From positions 434,001 to 498,000 of the forward strand of contig VWZX01002690.1 of assembly GCA_013399015.1 (NCBI GenBank): DNA of 64,000 bases, written 5' to 3'. The stretch's first letter is position 1. Every line of letters begins with the position of its first letter. A model generated the notes under the pieces. It was given only the letters and a program-made list of their open reading frames with translations, had not been told where the DNA came from and did no database searches. The position numbers and the translations under genes were made by a program. Shown piece by piece: positions 38,301 through 47,860 of this stretch. The DNA is from Galbula dea (Eukaryota > Chordata > Aves > Piciformes > Galbulidae).

Positions 38301-39289
38301 AAGGTGATTTGCTGCACTGCTGGGCTTTCATAAAGCACCTTTCTTTCAGCAGAGTGTTCTCTTTTTGTATGTATTTATTCTAGCAACGCTTACTGGAAAA
38401 CTCACCCAAGTCTTTATTCTACCTCATACAAGCAAAAGTAGAAGGAAAAGGAGGGTAAAAAACCCCAAACCAAACCCATAAAAAACCCAAACAACAACAA
38501 ACCCACACATATACAAAAAAAAGAGCATTGCACTAAGATTCTTTTCCATGGGTCCAAGAGTGTCAGAATCAAACAGACACAAAAGGCAGAATCTGGTCTC
38601 ACTCTCTAGCAAAGCAGCTGCCACAAAGGGAAGGGGAAAGGAGAAATTCTTCACCTAAAGTTTGACTTGCATTTTCTTATCTTCTTAATTAAAACTAAAC
38701 CACTATGCAGAGCTGGATTTCCTAAAAACTTCAGGTATCTTTTGGGAAGTTGCCTTGGGATGAGATGATGTGGGTCAAATTTCATCTCAAAGTCTGCTTT
38801 TCCAATCTAATTTCCCAAAGGTACTTTTGGATGGAAAAGACATTAAAAATACAGAGAAGGGACCATGATCTAGCATTAATAGCCAAGAACAAAATATGAC
38901 TTCAGGCTCTTTCTTCTGAGGTTCTCAGTAGTTTTGTTGTTTGGCCACTATTGCAACCACGCTCTGAATGACACAAAAAGAATCTGTGGCTCTTCATACA
39001 GCCACGTTCCCATGCCACACACCAGGTGTCTCCAAGCAGCATCTCTGCTCTTTTTATTTCAATTATTTTGGACCAAATTTCCCAAGTCTGGATCTGGGCT
39101 GAAATTGCCAAAACCTTTAAGCTTTTGTTCATAGTTGCACGTTACAAAACTTGCCTCACTCTATGCAACTGTCCAGAAGATGCCACATATTCAGCAAATG
39201 TTTTGAAGGTTCTGCTACTGAAATGAAGATTTCTACTTACCAGTGGCAGATTCAACAGCAAACAGTAAAAAAAAAATCAACAGAGTCAT
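22999..39289 (-). CDS. IL18R1: IL18R1, interleukin-18 receptor 1 (IL-18R alpha), 10 coding exons
   Basis: Ligand-binding chain of the IL-18 receptor. By family knowledge it binds IL-18 on T and NK cells and then recruits IL18RAP. Coding exons: 39289-39241, 38232-37992, 32406-32229, 31097-30944, 30482-30420, 28068-27912, 27729-27596, 26108-25947, 25149-24991, 23399-22999. The frame is continuous for 565 codons (541 in human) and phases match the neighbouring paralogues. Layout in residues: signal peptide 1-16, Ig1 17-96, Ig2 97-207, Ig3 208-325, membrane span about 337-358, TIR 380-525. Diagnostic stretches are [16 protein letters not shown] in Ig1, [17 protein letters not shown] below the membrane and [17 protein letters not shown] in the TIR, close to human IL18R1. 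All introns are GT-AG except the one after coding exon 4, which uses GC. The first Ig domain lacks two cysteines found in human. Confidence 0.95.
24991..25149 (-). CDS. IL18R1: IL18R1 coding exon 9: TIR domain, first part
   Basis: Encodes [15 protein letters not shown] (box 1), [18 protein letters not shown] and FERDVSPGG (box 2 and BB loop). Acceptor CTTTCCAG, donor GTAAGTG, phase 1 to phase 1. Confidence 0.95.
25947..26108 (-). CDS. IL18R1: IL18R1 coding exon 8: transmembrane segment
   Basis: Encodes [17 protein letters not shown], a hydrophobic span ending LVFVCVMF, then [17 protein letters not shown], which is nearly identical to human IL18R1. Acceptor CCTTTACAG, donor GTATGGC. It has no in-frame ORF of note on its own and was located by motif. 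Confidence 0.95.
26948..27012. repeat. A/C-rich low-complexity tract
   Basis: About 65 bp made almost only of A and C with repeated AACCAAACCAAAACAACAC-like units. It lies in the IL18R1 intron between exons 7 and 8. Confidence 0.75.
27131..27275 (+). repeat. CR1 LINE 3'-end fragment
   Basis: CATCCCTGGAAGCTTTTAAG, GGGCAACCTGATCTAGTGG and TTTGAGGTCCCTTCCAACTC mark a CR1 3' end of the subtype with the CAACCTGATCTAGT block. Antisense to IL18R1. Confidence 0.88.
27596..27729 (-). CDS. IL18R1: IL18R1 coding exon 7: Ig domain 3, second half
   Basis: Encodes [20 protein letters not shown] then [24 protein letters not shown] carries the second Ig3 cysteine and a sequon. Acceptor TTTGTTGCAG, donor GTATGGG, phase 2 to phase 1. 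Confidence 0.93.
27912..28068 (-). CDS. IL18R1: IL18R1 coding exon 6: Ig domain 3, first half
   Basis: Encodes [20 protein letters not shown] and [20 protein letters not shown]. It supplies the first cysteine and the tryptophan of Ig3. Acceptor TTTCTTTAG, donor GTAGGTT, phase 1 to phase 2. Confidence 0.92.
28348..28410 (+). repeat. CR1 LINE tail fragment
   Basis: About 63 bp: GGGACTTGGACTCTATGATC then GGTCCCTTCCAACTTGTGAT and GTTCTATGGTTCTGTGA. Antisense to IL18R1. Confidence 0.82.
30065..30162 (+). repeat. CR1 LINE 3'-end fragment, degraded
   Basis: GTTGGACTCAATGATCTTGA, AGGTCCTTTATAATCTGAAC and TTCTATTAGTCTATGATTCC are a decayed CR1 tail, antisense to IL18R1, about 260 bp below coding exon 5. 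Confidence 0.75.
30420..30482 (-). CDS. IL18R1: IL18R1 coding exon 5: Ig2-Ig3 linker
   Basis: A 63 nt exon encoding [20 protein letters not shown] followed by a junction G. Acceptor TTGTCTTCTAG, donor GTATGAA, phase 1 to phase 1. It matches the position and ending of the human linker (VELG). Confidence 0.9.
30944..31097 (-). CDS. IL18R1: IL18R1 coding exon 4: Ig domain 2, second half, GC donor
   Basis: Encodes [20 protein letters not shown] and [20 protein letters not shown], ending LVVKE in phase 1. Acceptor TCTTGATGCAG. The donor is GC (GGAAG|GCAAGA). Joining here to exon 5 gives a junction Asp, as in human (VE-D), whereas the nearby GTAGTC would break the frame. Confidence 0.9.
31325..32106 (+). 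repeat. CR1 LINE, well-preserved 5'-truncated copy in IL18R1 intron
   Basis: About 780 bp in plus sense (antisense to IL18R1) between coding exons 3 and 4, ending in the intact tail ATTCTGTGATTCTGTGA. It encodes the C-terminal part of the CR1 reverse transcriptase ([52 protein letters not shown]) in two open frames, 31323-31556 and 31553-32023, separated by one frameshift near 31550. It is the best-preserved copy in the window. No catalytic part remains. Confidence 0.93.
32229..32406 (-). CDS. IL18R1: IL18R1 coding exon 3: Ig domain 2, first half
   Basis: Encodes [20 protein letters not shown], then [20 protein letters not shown] and ends NDSVTWSK in phase 0. Human reads NYTQKWKLNVIRRNKHSCF in the same place. 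Acceptor GTTTTCATAG, donor GTAATTC. The exon has no in-frame ATG and was found by family pattern. A 5.6 kb intron separates it from exon 2. Confidence 0.92.
33395..33415. repeat. Perfect 10-bp inverted repeat
   Basis: CCTAACTTTG, one base, CAAAGTTAGG. Flanked by direct copies of GGCTTAAG (33373 and 33415) and TTTGGCAA (33381 and 33401). Intron of IL18R1. Confidence 0.85.
35895..36000. repeat. TA/CATA microsatellite
   Basis: About 105 bp of alternating purine-pyrimidine sequence made of ATACATATAT and ATATTACATATATA units. Strongly palindromic and likely length-polymorphic. Confidence 0.9.
36845..37073 (+). repeat. CR1 LINE 3'-end fragment, degraded
   Basis: GGCAAATGGTGACAGACTAA, GTGGGGAGACACTGAAATAG, GCCAGGCTGGATGTGGCCCT and GAGCAACCTGATCTAGTGGG trace the CR1 3' region. 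Plus sense, antisense to IL18R1. Confidence 0.88.
37992..38232 (-). CDS. IL18R1: IL18R1 coding exon 2: Ig domain 1
   Basis: Encodes [37 protein letters not shown] and [20 protein letters not shown]. Acceptor TTCCCTGAAG is a weak match but is the only nearby site that keeps phase 1; donor GTGGGTA leaves phase 2. Only two cysteines are present in the domain (LCP and SLC). Confidence 0.9.
38455..38525. repeat. A/C-rich low-complexity tract
   Basis: About 70 bp almost without G or T, built of AAACC and AACAACAA-like units. It lies between IL18R1 coding exons 1 and 2. Confidence 0.7.
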
Positions 39290-39361
39290 TTTCTTGAGAT
39301 ACTTCTCACTTTTGCTCCAGAAAAAAATGAAACTGAGTTGTTCTTGCTTCTTCTGAAAGAC
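39241..39361 (-). CDS. IL18R1: IL18R1 coding exon 1: 5' UTR, start and signal peptide
   Basis: The start ATG is at 39289-39287 and encodes [17 protein letters not shown], a short signal peptide ending in phase 1 at donor GTAAGTAG. The region above the ATG runs to an acceptor (TTTTCCTTAG) that sets the exon top at 39361, so a non-coding first exon lies further upstream. A run of ten T in the coding sense (39267-39276) encodes part of the hydrophobic core. Confidence 0.85.
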
Positions 39362-42300
39362 CTAAGGAAAACAGATTCTCATTTCATCACAAGTGCAGTG
39401 AGACAGATTCCTTTAAGCATGTGTAACTATTGCCTGCTACCAAAGAGAGCTTTCCAAATGGGAAGTTGCATGTTTTTAGCACAACAGCCATTTTCATACA
39501 TCAGGGAAGGTAGCTAGGATTTTTCTTGGCAAGTTTGTTTTTCAATTCAGAAAGCTCTGCAGGTTTTCTTCCTCCATTTCCTTACTCACTAGATGTATTT
39601 CACATTTCTGACTAAACTGACAACCTTCTCCAAGCACTCAAACTTAGATCCCAAGCCAGCAGGCACCTACCACAGGACAGGACACAAAGATACTCCAGGA
39701 TACACAGGATGCTCTACAAAGAGTACAAACTTTGCAAAGCATGTAGAAACAGCTAGGAGAAACTCCCCTTGCCTTCAGTGAGAACACCACAAGGTTGGTA
39801 GATTGGACATCTGGAGGGTTTGTTGGAAAACAATGAGATCTACAATTGTGCCTTATAAGTTTGTCTGTGGAATCCAAAAGAACCAGCTGAGAGAGCTAAC
39901 ATTTCCACCAAGGGGAAGGAAATCAAGCAGCTCACAGTCAGTTGGTTCATTTGCAGTCAGCTGTGATTTCAAACTCAAATGGAAAACTCCCCTGCAGAGT
40001 ACACCCCCCAAGATACCTCAGATCAAGTGGTTAACTAACAAGCCAGTCCTAAGCCTATGCCTTACTTCTGCTTACAAAACAGACAGATTAGGTGCACAAC
40101 AAGCTCAGTTCAACCTCTGAAGCCAAGACAGACAGCCTTGTTCAGTCACTGACCCAAACACACACAGCAAACAAGACACATGCACACAAGATGTATTTCA
40201 CAGGGAGCTGCCATTCCATTTCTTTGGGTTCGTTACCTAAACCCCCTGCAATCTGAGACAGCACATACTTACTGTTGTAAGTCACTGCCTGGAGATCTAT
40301 AACCAGAAACTTCTTGTGATGTAAAGTGGCCAGAAGCAGGAGGCTACCACATTTCCAGCACTATTCCAGCATGACATCAAACTGTGTGGCTGCTCTCTCT
40401 CTCTTACTGTTCTCCTTGCTTCTTCACAAGCATGTCACCATCCCAGAAATCACTGTAAGGAGATGAAATAAGTATTTCACATCCCTTGTAGTCAGACTGA
40501 CTGGTAGGCAGATCCTGATTTGGAAAGCAGCTAAAAGAAGCTGGCTGCTGAGTACTGTAACAAGCCACTTTATAAAGTGCCATGCAGTAAACTCCTCAGA
40601 CCTGGTTTCAGTTCCCTCCTACCCATGGAGATTCAAAGTGCTGCACTCCACAAGGAAAGAAGGGCTCCTCTCTTATTTTCATTTCTTGAATTTACTTCTC
40701 ATTTTTCACCTTGTCACATCCAGAAGAAACACAGCTGTTATAGACCATGAAACTACCATCCACTACATAAATAAACATCACTTATCTCCTGACTGGTAAT
40801 TCTAAATCCCACTGTTTGCTGGCACATCACAGCAGCACAGAGTGGAAGCTTTGTTAAATAACTAAAGCATGCTGCAAGCCACTTAGGCACAAGCAGGTTT
40901 GAGGTTAGTGGCCACTATTAACAAGCAAAACACAAGTCCTTAATCCTACACTCTCACACTGCTGTTGAACCTGAGCAGTTTGTCTGAAACTGTTCTACTC
41001 TAGGTCTTTACCTTTGAGCCAGATGGTTTGCAGTACTCTTCAAATAAAGGTCAGGAGGGGGAAAAGAAGATAAATTATGTTTGGTGGAAGTCAGCTAATA
41101 TACAGAAATTGTTCCAGGAACAGAGAAAGGTTTTTACATTTGAATTTCAGGAAGAAATTGAGAGTTATTTTAAATTAAAGGCAAAGATTCTGTGCCTAAT
41201 AAAGGAGTATCTTTAAACAAACTTCAGTTTGTTTAAAACTTCAGTTTTAGGGAACTTCAGTTCCCTAAAGTGCATGAATGATACCTGATGAACCAGACCA
41301 CTGTGTACATTAAGCATCCTTATAAATTATTCTTCATTTTCCACCAGAAGCCTTTGAAATGAAGAGGGGCTGATATATCAAAGAGATTCTCGATTTTGAT
41401 CAAATAACTCAGTATGATCAACACTTTTGGAAACCAGAATTTGGTCCCAAGGAGTTGTGAGCTCCTTTCTGTAAAACCATTTTCTTCTGAAAAAAATGTA
41501 AACCCAAATTCTTCTGATTGTCAGATTGTTAGAGCAAACATTTTGGGGGTCAAGGGAGGAAAAGAATATTACCTCTTTAAGAATGGCTCCTTGTGGAATT
41601 TCAGTCTTTCTCAAGTGTCACCACACCTTGCCATAATTTGTGTAGCAGTCATGAAGAAAACAAAAGGATCTAGCAGACAACTGCCTTCACCATTGAGGTC
41701 CAAGCACCATTCTACCACGAGTGCATTTTACTGGCAAAAAAATAATGAAAATCCATTGCAGATTCAAACAATGCAAGTGAAGTTGTTTCCTACCACGCAA
41801 GTCTTGCCAGGCAGAAAGCAGACACAGAGGTAGTCTTCCAAACTGAAGAGACACAGCTGGTATTTAGAACTCTTCTGAAGGTTGTTCATCACTGAAGCAG
41901 AGAGGAAGTTATGTCTCTCAGTAAGTGAGTCAACACAGAAACAGCTCAGCCTGAAAAACCTCCTGAAAAAGTGGAAGCTCTCACCCTGTGAACTGCTGAC
42001 TGCAGGGAGGACAACACAAAAATTCGTTTTCTCCAGCATTAAAGGAAAGGTAAGAGCAGATTACAAATACTCCCTTTTCTAAACGAGGCACTGGACGGCT
42101 AATACACGCATTTTTCAGGCATCATCTTTTGCTGCTCCCACCTACAGCAGCACTTCAGGAGCCTGTCCTGCTCCAAACCCATCTAGGTGTGAGGGAAAGC
42201 ACACAGGCAGCTCTGGGAAGGTGACTTTGCAGTGCCAGTGAGGGGTGTGTGTTGAAATAAGTCCTCTTCAGAGCTGTATTATTAATGGCATCTATGTAAA

Positions 42301-42559
42301 AGTGCGGGGGAAAAAAGTACATCATGGGCCTGGGAGAGAGTCAAAGGGAGGTGCTGGAGGTAGGTGGCTTTGGGGAGCACAGTGTGGCATGGAAGGCAGG
42401 GATGGCGGGGAGACAGGCAGGGAATGAGGGGGGAGACAGGCAGGGTGTGAAGGAGGGGAGAGGAGACAGCCAGGGACTCTCAGAAGCGAAGACAGAGCCT
42501 GACCCCAGCCCTGTCCTTCTTGCCGACCCTCCCCTTCGCCCCCTTTCGCCCGGCCCTAC
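39362..42559 (-). other. IL18R1: Probable IL18R1 5' intron
   Basis: The acceptor at 39361 and the CpG-rich candidate first exon ending at 42560 make this stretch the likely first intron. It contains the paired inverted repeats at 41212-41269. I see no coding exon on either strand. Confidence 0.45.
41212..41269. repeat. Two adjoining perfect inverted repeats sharing a core
   Basis: First repeat: TTTAAACAAACT, TC, AGTTTGTTTAAA (41212-41237). Then ACTTCAGT (41238-41245). Second repeat: TTTAGGGAACT, TC, AGTTCCCTAAA (41246-41269). The core ACTTCAGT occurs three times at 16-17 bp spacing. Confidence 0.9.
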
Positions 42560-42800
42560 CTGGCCGGTGGCCGCGGCGCTCCCAGCGGCAGCTCCGCACC
42601 GAATGAGGAGCCCGGGACTGGGACCAGGCAGGGTGAGCTATCAGCCCCAGGCTTACAGAGGATGCTGAGCTGTTCTCCGCTGGTGGGTGACACCCAGAGA
42701 AGTCACCTGCTAGCAAACGGAGGGAAAATCAACTTTTTTTAGGAGGCGGAGCGGGTGTCTTCTCTCTCGTTACCTCCCGAGGGAAGGAAAAGACGTAAGG
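42480..42800 (-). promoter_or_regulatory. CpG-rich candidate IL18R1 promoter and first exon
   Basis: The only clearly CpG-rich patch in the window (many CG dinucleotides at 42530-42620, e.g. GGTGGCCGCGGCGCTCCCAG on the plus strand). On the minus strand a good donor, CCGGCCAG|GTAGGG, ends a possible non-coding exon at 42560, about 3.2 kb above the IL18R1 coding exon 1 acceptor. Position, orientation of the donor and gene order point to IL18R1. The transcription start is inferred. Confidence 0.5.
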
Positions 42801-42934
42801 AGGTGATGATGTCTTTCGTTATCTTCGGTGGAAATGCTTCTTCCTCCGGTGTTCTGCTGAATGCCCCTGGCAGGACTCTTCCAAGAAGGGGGACAGGAGG
42901 AGGATGGAAGGTTAAGACCATTGATATTAAATGA

Positions 42935-43145
42935 AACGTAGCAACTTGAGGGGGGGGAAGGAGGAAGGCGGTGGAGAGGGAAAGAAAACAGGAGAAGGAA
43001 AAAAGAAAACAAGAGGAGGAAAAAAGAGAACAAGGGAAAAAAAGAGTACGGAAAAGAAAACAAGAAAAAAGGAGGAGGAAAGAGAAAACAAGAAAAAAAC
43101 GAGAAGGAAAAAGAAAACAAGGGAAAAAAAAGAGTAGGGAAAAGA
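42935..43145. repeat. Polypurine tract (G/A-rich minisatellite)
   Basis: About 210 bp nearly free of C and T on the plus strand, with diverged units of the kind GGAGGAAAAAAGAGAACAAG repeated about ten times. It lies just upstream of the CpG-rich patch. The long open frames on both strands here are a by-product of base composition. Confidence 0.9.
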
Positions 43146-44817
43146 CATAAAATCCCCTAAAGCATTACAGAATATAGTCTGTAGGACAAGGCAACACACG
43201 GTTCTCCAATACTTTGATCTTAACTGTCCCGATTTCTGTGCTGTTTTTTCTGTGGTAACATCCCCTCTGGGGGAGAGTGATGGCAGCTTTAAAGTGTGAA
43301 AGGCTTTACAGCTCTGTTATTGCAAAGGGAGAGGATGTTTTCACTCCTCAATAAGCCCTCCTGACAGCAGCTGAGCCTGCTTTTGAGCCAAAGGTTGGTC
43401 TATTGGAACTGTAGTTCCTTTAGAGATTTCTGACAGGCATTTTCCTACCTAAGTACTGTTCCTCAGTAAAAAAATGCTTCCCACTGTTGATTTCATACTA
43501 ATGGTTTATTCCAGTATGTACTGTGGAATGGTTCACTAAAGTTCTAAGTAAAGTTATTTTGATAGCAGCAGGGGAAAAAAAGCCACTCAGAATTTCTTTT
43601 ATTTTTCATATCACCCCTTTCTTATTCAGAAACCTGCCTGGTGACAGCTACCCTTTATTTATTTTTATTACTTTTTACCCAGGACAGCTGGGAATGGGGA
43701 AGTTCCCAACAGTGACACAGGAGGTACCACTTCAGGGGTAAACCCAAAGAAACCCTGGAGAGTTTTTACAGTCTCACTTCAGTAGTTTCCCTCATCATAG
43801 ACTGAAACCATTGCATGGAAAAGCAACCAGACCATTAGCACAATTTCAGGAGAGCCAGCTAAGGATCTGACCCAGTCTAACTGCTTTTAAAAAGTGTACA
43901 GGATACTGTGTTGTAGATTTGGCTTTTATGATCAATGCCTGGTTTTAAAACTTAAAAGAAAACATATATCATAAAAAGGAGAATGATTTTCAATGAGAGT
44001 CTGAAAGCAACTTAGCAGTCAAAAAATAAAATGGTAAAGTATCACCAGCTTTTTTTGACAGGTCTTGATGGTGACAGCTTGGAAACACCTTTTTTCCATT
44101 ATTATTATTATTCACTCTTTGACAATAATATTTTCCATGAGGTGCTGTCACTTGCACTTGATTTCATATCCTTTTGAAATACATCTGTGTGGTATAAATT
44201 GCTGTCTTCAATTATTCCTTTCAACTCCTGTCACAGCCAGCTCTGAGGTATATGAATGTGTATGAAAGGAGAATAAAGTTTACACTTTTTAGTGCTTAGA
44301 CTAATGCAGTTATGGTGGAGAAAGTCTTCACCTCATAATAGGGAAGAAACTCAACTGAAAATAGCTGCAGCTCAGATTTTCATTCTGAAAATGCCATGAT
44401 GAAAATGAAAGTTTGCACTAATATGGAAACCAAGATTTTGGTATGAAGCTCTGACCAATCAGCTAGGGAACACCAGTTACTGCTCACACTTTTTCACATC
44501 TTCCTTTCCATCCAATATCTACTACAGAGAGGTGATAACTGAACACCCAAACTGAAAATGTTTCCACCATAAATAGCAAAAGATCCAGCTCTTGTAAGCA
44601 CAGTTTAAGCCTATTTGCTTCTAGCCAGTGACAGTCCTTTTTAATCTACTTCTCTCATCTGTTTCCCAGTTATGTTAATTCCTAGCAGAGTTACATTCCA
44701 TACTTTCTTCAGCAGTACCTGTCCCTGGTGTCAAAAAGCAGATTCCAGGCTCAGAACATGGCTGTTAGACCTTCCTCTCTTTCTCTTTTCCAACTTCCCT
44801 CCCCATTGGAACAGCAT

Positions 44818-45995
44818 TAGATAATTCAGATTGGAAAGGACCTCTGGAGGCCATCAGGTGCAGCCCCTGCTCAGGGCATGGATAGCTGAGATCTGCACAC
44901 CATCAAGGATGGAGATCCTACAGCTTCTCTGGGCACATTTTCCAGCATTTGACCATGCATATAGTGAAATCTTTTTTTTCCTAACACATAATTTAAATTT
45001 CCCATGTTCTAATTTTCTACCAGACACATTTTTTCTGTCCCTTCACTGTGCTCCTTTGAGAAGAGCCCGGCTCCATCCATTCCCTTCAGCCTTTCCTTTA
45101 GGTTCTTGTAGACAGAAACAAGATCTCCTGTCATCTCCCTCTATGTCCTGTCCTCTTGGTGGTCTTTCCCTGGGCTCTCTCCAGTGTGGCAGTGCCTCAC
45201 TTGCACTGGGGAGCCCAGAAGTTGACACTGCACCCCAGGTGTGATCTGACAAATACTGCATACAGGGGAATAATCACATTCCCCAGCAACACCCTGGCTG
45301 GTGAGGTGCACAGGGGGCAGTTGGCCACCTTTGTCACAAGGACACACCACTGACTCATGTTCACCTTCACATCAACCAGGACATCCAGCCTCTCTCTGCA
45401 AAGCTGCTTTGTATTGGGTTGGCCTCCAGGCTGGGTTTATTCCATCCCAAATGCAGCACTTTGCATGTGCCTTGGGTTGAAACTTGGGAGTTTCCCCATC
45501 AGCCCATTTCTTCAGCCTCTTGCTGTCCAAACCAGCAGCCCTGTGCTCCAGTGTGGCAGCTCTCTCTCCCCACTTTGCTTTTCTGTCTGAAAACCTGTTG
45601 ACTGTGCAGCCTGTCCTATGGCCAAGGTCATTAACAAGGATGCTAAGCAGCAGTGGTACTGATATCAGCCCCTGAGGAACACCACCAGTAACTTGCTTTG
45701 AGCCAAGGTTTGCATGCTGATCACAAGGTGCTCATCCCACTTGGACTTCAGTCCCACTGTTTATCTACTCATCTTTGTCCACTTCCCTATATCTCAACCA
45801 CAGAGACTGTGCCAAAGACCTTGCTTAGTTCAAGGTATGGAGCCTCCAGTGTTCTCCTGCTGTCCACAGCATAGCTGGATATTTGGGATAGGCCTTTTGT
45901 TAAGTACAGGCACCTTCTTCTCCTTCCTGGACTTTGAAATGTCTTCCAGGAGGATTGCTTCATCAGCTTCCCAGGAGATCTACAAAGACTGGAAA
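44818..45995 (-). repeat. CR1 LINE, long old copy
   Basis: Starts near TTCAGATTGGAAAGGACCTC and continues through CR1 blocks such as GGGCTCTCTCCAGTGTGGCA, TGCACCCCAGGTGTGATCTG and CCTGAGGAACACCACCAG. Heavily diverged with indels, minus sense. The upper boundary is uncertain. Confidence 0.75.
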
Positions 45996-46016
45996 GAGTT
46001 TGAAAGAATAAATTGC

Positions 46017-46115
46017 TATCACACAGAATGATTAAGGTTGAAAGAAACCTCTAATATCATCAAGTCCAATCCTCAGCCTGATCACCACTGTGCCAATAAA
46101 CCACCTTCCTACAAC
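46017..46115 (-). repeat. CR1 LINE tail fragment
   Basis: CACACAGAATGATTAAGGTT, TATCATCAAGTCCAATCCTC and CTGATCACCACTGTGCCAAT: a CR1 3' end in minus sense, directly after the older copy. Confidence 0.82.
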
Positions 46116-47340
46116 AAACCCTAGTTTGTATATAAAATTAGGACTGCAGCTTGTGCTTTAAAGTGGGGAAAAGGAAAATTAGAGCACATTTCTTTACAAA
46201 TCTGTAGTTTTTCAACCCTTGAAAGAGTCAGAAACCTCCAGTTGCACATATATATCTTTTCAGTAGAATATGCTATCCATTTTACACATTATCTTCCCAA
46301 CATACCTTAGTCCAATGCTGGAAATGCTACAAAACCCTCTAAACACTTCTAAAAGTTTCTTTCTAGGAGTCAGTCTCTTGGGCTTCACATGAAGCAAACA
46401 GAGGTAAAACTGCACATGGCAGGAGAAAGAGCCAGGGTGGCTTTTCAGGACTGTGGTTTAGGTGAAGAAGGCAGAAGAGGTCATGGCTCCTTGAGCTGTA
46501 GGAACATCAAAACTCAGTAATAAAGGCCAGACTATTAAACATATCACACAAAGGGCTGGTGTATATTGAATGCATATGGGGGCAGGGCAGTACAGTCTAC
46601 ATGCTGTTTGCTACTTCATGTGAGCAAGAACTGGGTTTCTACAACTTGGAAGGCATCAGGAGCTTCACCACTGACATCCATGTCAGTTAAGTCAGAGCTT
46701 ATTCCTGTTTCTGTTGTTTCTTCATTGCCATGGGTTGTACACTTTGCAGATATGAAGTATGCAGAGATAAGGTGGAGACATCCAACTCTGGATGCCTGCA
46801 GTTCTATGGCAAAGAGACACTTCTGTTCCTTCAAAGCATCTTCTTTCCAGAGAGTCAACACTGTATTCTCAGTGTCAGCTCCTGAGATGCTCTTTATAGG
46901 TAATGCTGTATGGATTTCAGGAGATGACAGCAGTGTGCACACCCTGAACCTTTCACTGTGGTTTAATCTGATGTTATTAGACTGATCTTCAGCTGGTCAC
47001 AGGCTCTTCATTGCTGGTCACCCACTAGATGGCACAATGACTCTGCTCTGGTAACAAGGGAGAGCAAATCTGCTCTTGGCAATCTCTTGAGGCACCAAAA
47101 CCAGAGAAGCACTGGGCAGAAATAAAAGGGCATTAAAACTCTAGGGAGAAGTTCTAATTCAGCAGCAAAATTCCCTTTGTCCTATGTGGTTTAAGCACCC
47201 AAACTGATTCTTCTGTGAGCTTTCCCTAGGGAGAGAATTTCTGCCCAGAGCAGAGTGTCCTTCTGTTACTCCTCAGGGTAGAAACTGCCAATTTTCTTTA
47301 GAAACACTTTTCTGGGAAAATTAGTGTCTAAGTTTCACAC

Positions 47341-47860
47341 CACAGTGTGGTTGAGGTTGGAAGATACCCCAGGAGGTTATCTATCCCAAGTCCTCTGCTG
47401 AAGCAGTGCCACCTAGAGCTGGTAGCCAAGACACATGTCCAGGTGGCTTTTGAGTATCTCCAAGAACACAGCCTCCACAACCACCCAGAGCAACTTGTGT
47501 CAGTGCTGGGTCACCCTCCCCGTAAAAAAGTGGTTCCTGATGTTCAGGAGGAACCTCCTGTGCTTCAGGTTGTGCCCACTGCCTCTGGTCCTGTCACTGG
47601 ACACCACTGAGAAGAGCCTGGCTGTTCTCTTGATAGCCTCTCTTCAGCTGGGAGCCTTCTCTTCTCCAGGCTGAGTCCCAGCTTCCTCAGCTTTTCTTCA
47701 TAGCAGAGATACTTCAGCCCCTTCACCATCTTTATGGCCCTTTGTTGGACTCCCTTTGGTGTGTCCATGTCTCTCTTCTCCTGAAGAGCCCAGAATTGGA
47801 CACAGGACCCCAGATGTGGTCTCAGTGGTGCAGAAGTTGTAATGATGTTGTGACAGTAGT
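47341..47860 (-). repeat. CR1 LINE, decayed copy
   Basis: GTGGTTGAGGTTGGAAGATA, ACTGCCTCTGGTCCTGTCAC and AGCCCAGAATTGGACACAGG follow the CR1 3' half in order, minus sense. About 520 bp, 5'-truncated. Confidence 0.85.

Noticed and set aside
42770..43199. Phe/Ser-rich and Lys/Glu-rich open frames on the two strands
   Set aside because: They follow from the polypurine tract, which cannot easily form stop codons in some frames.
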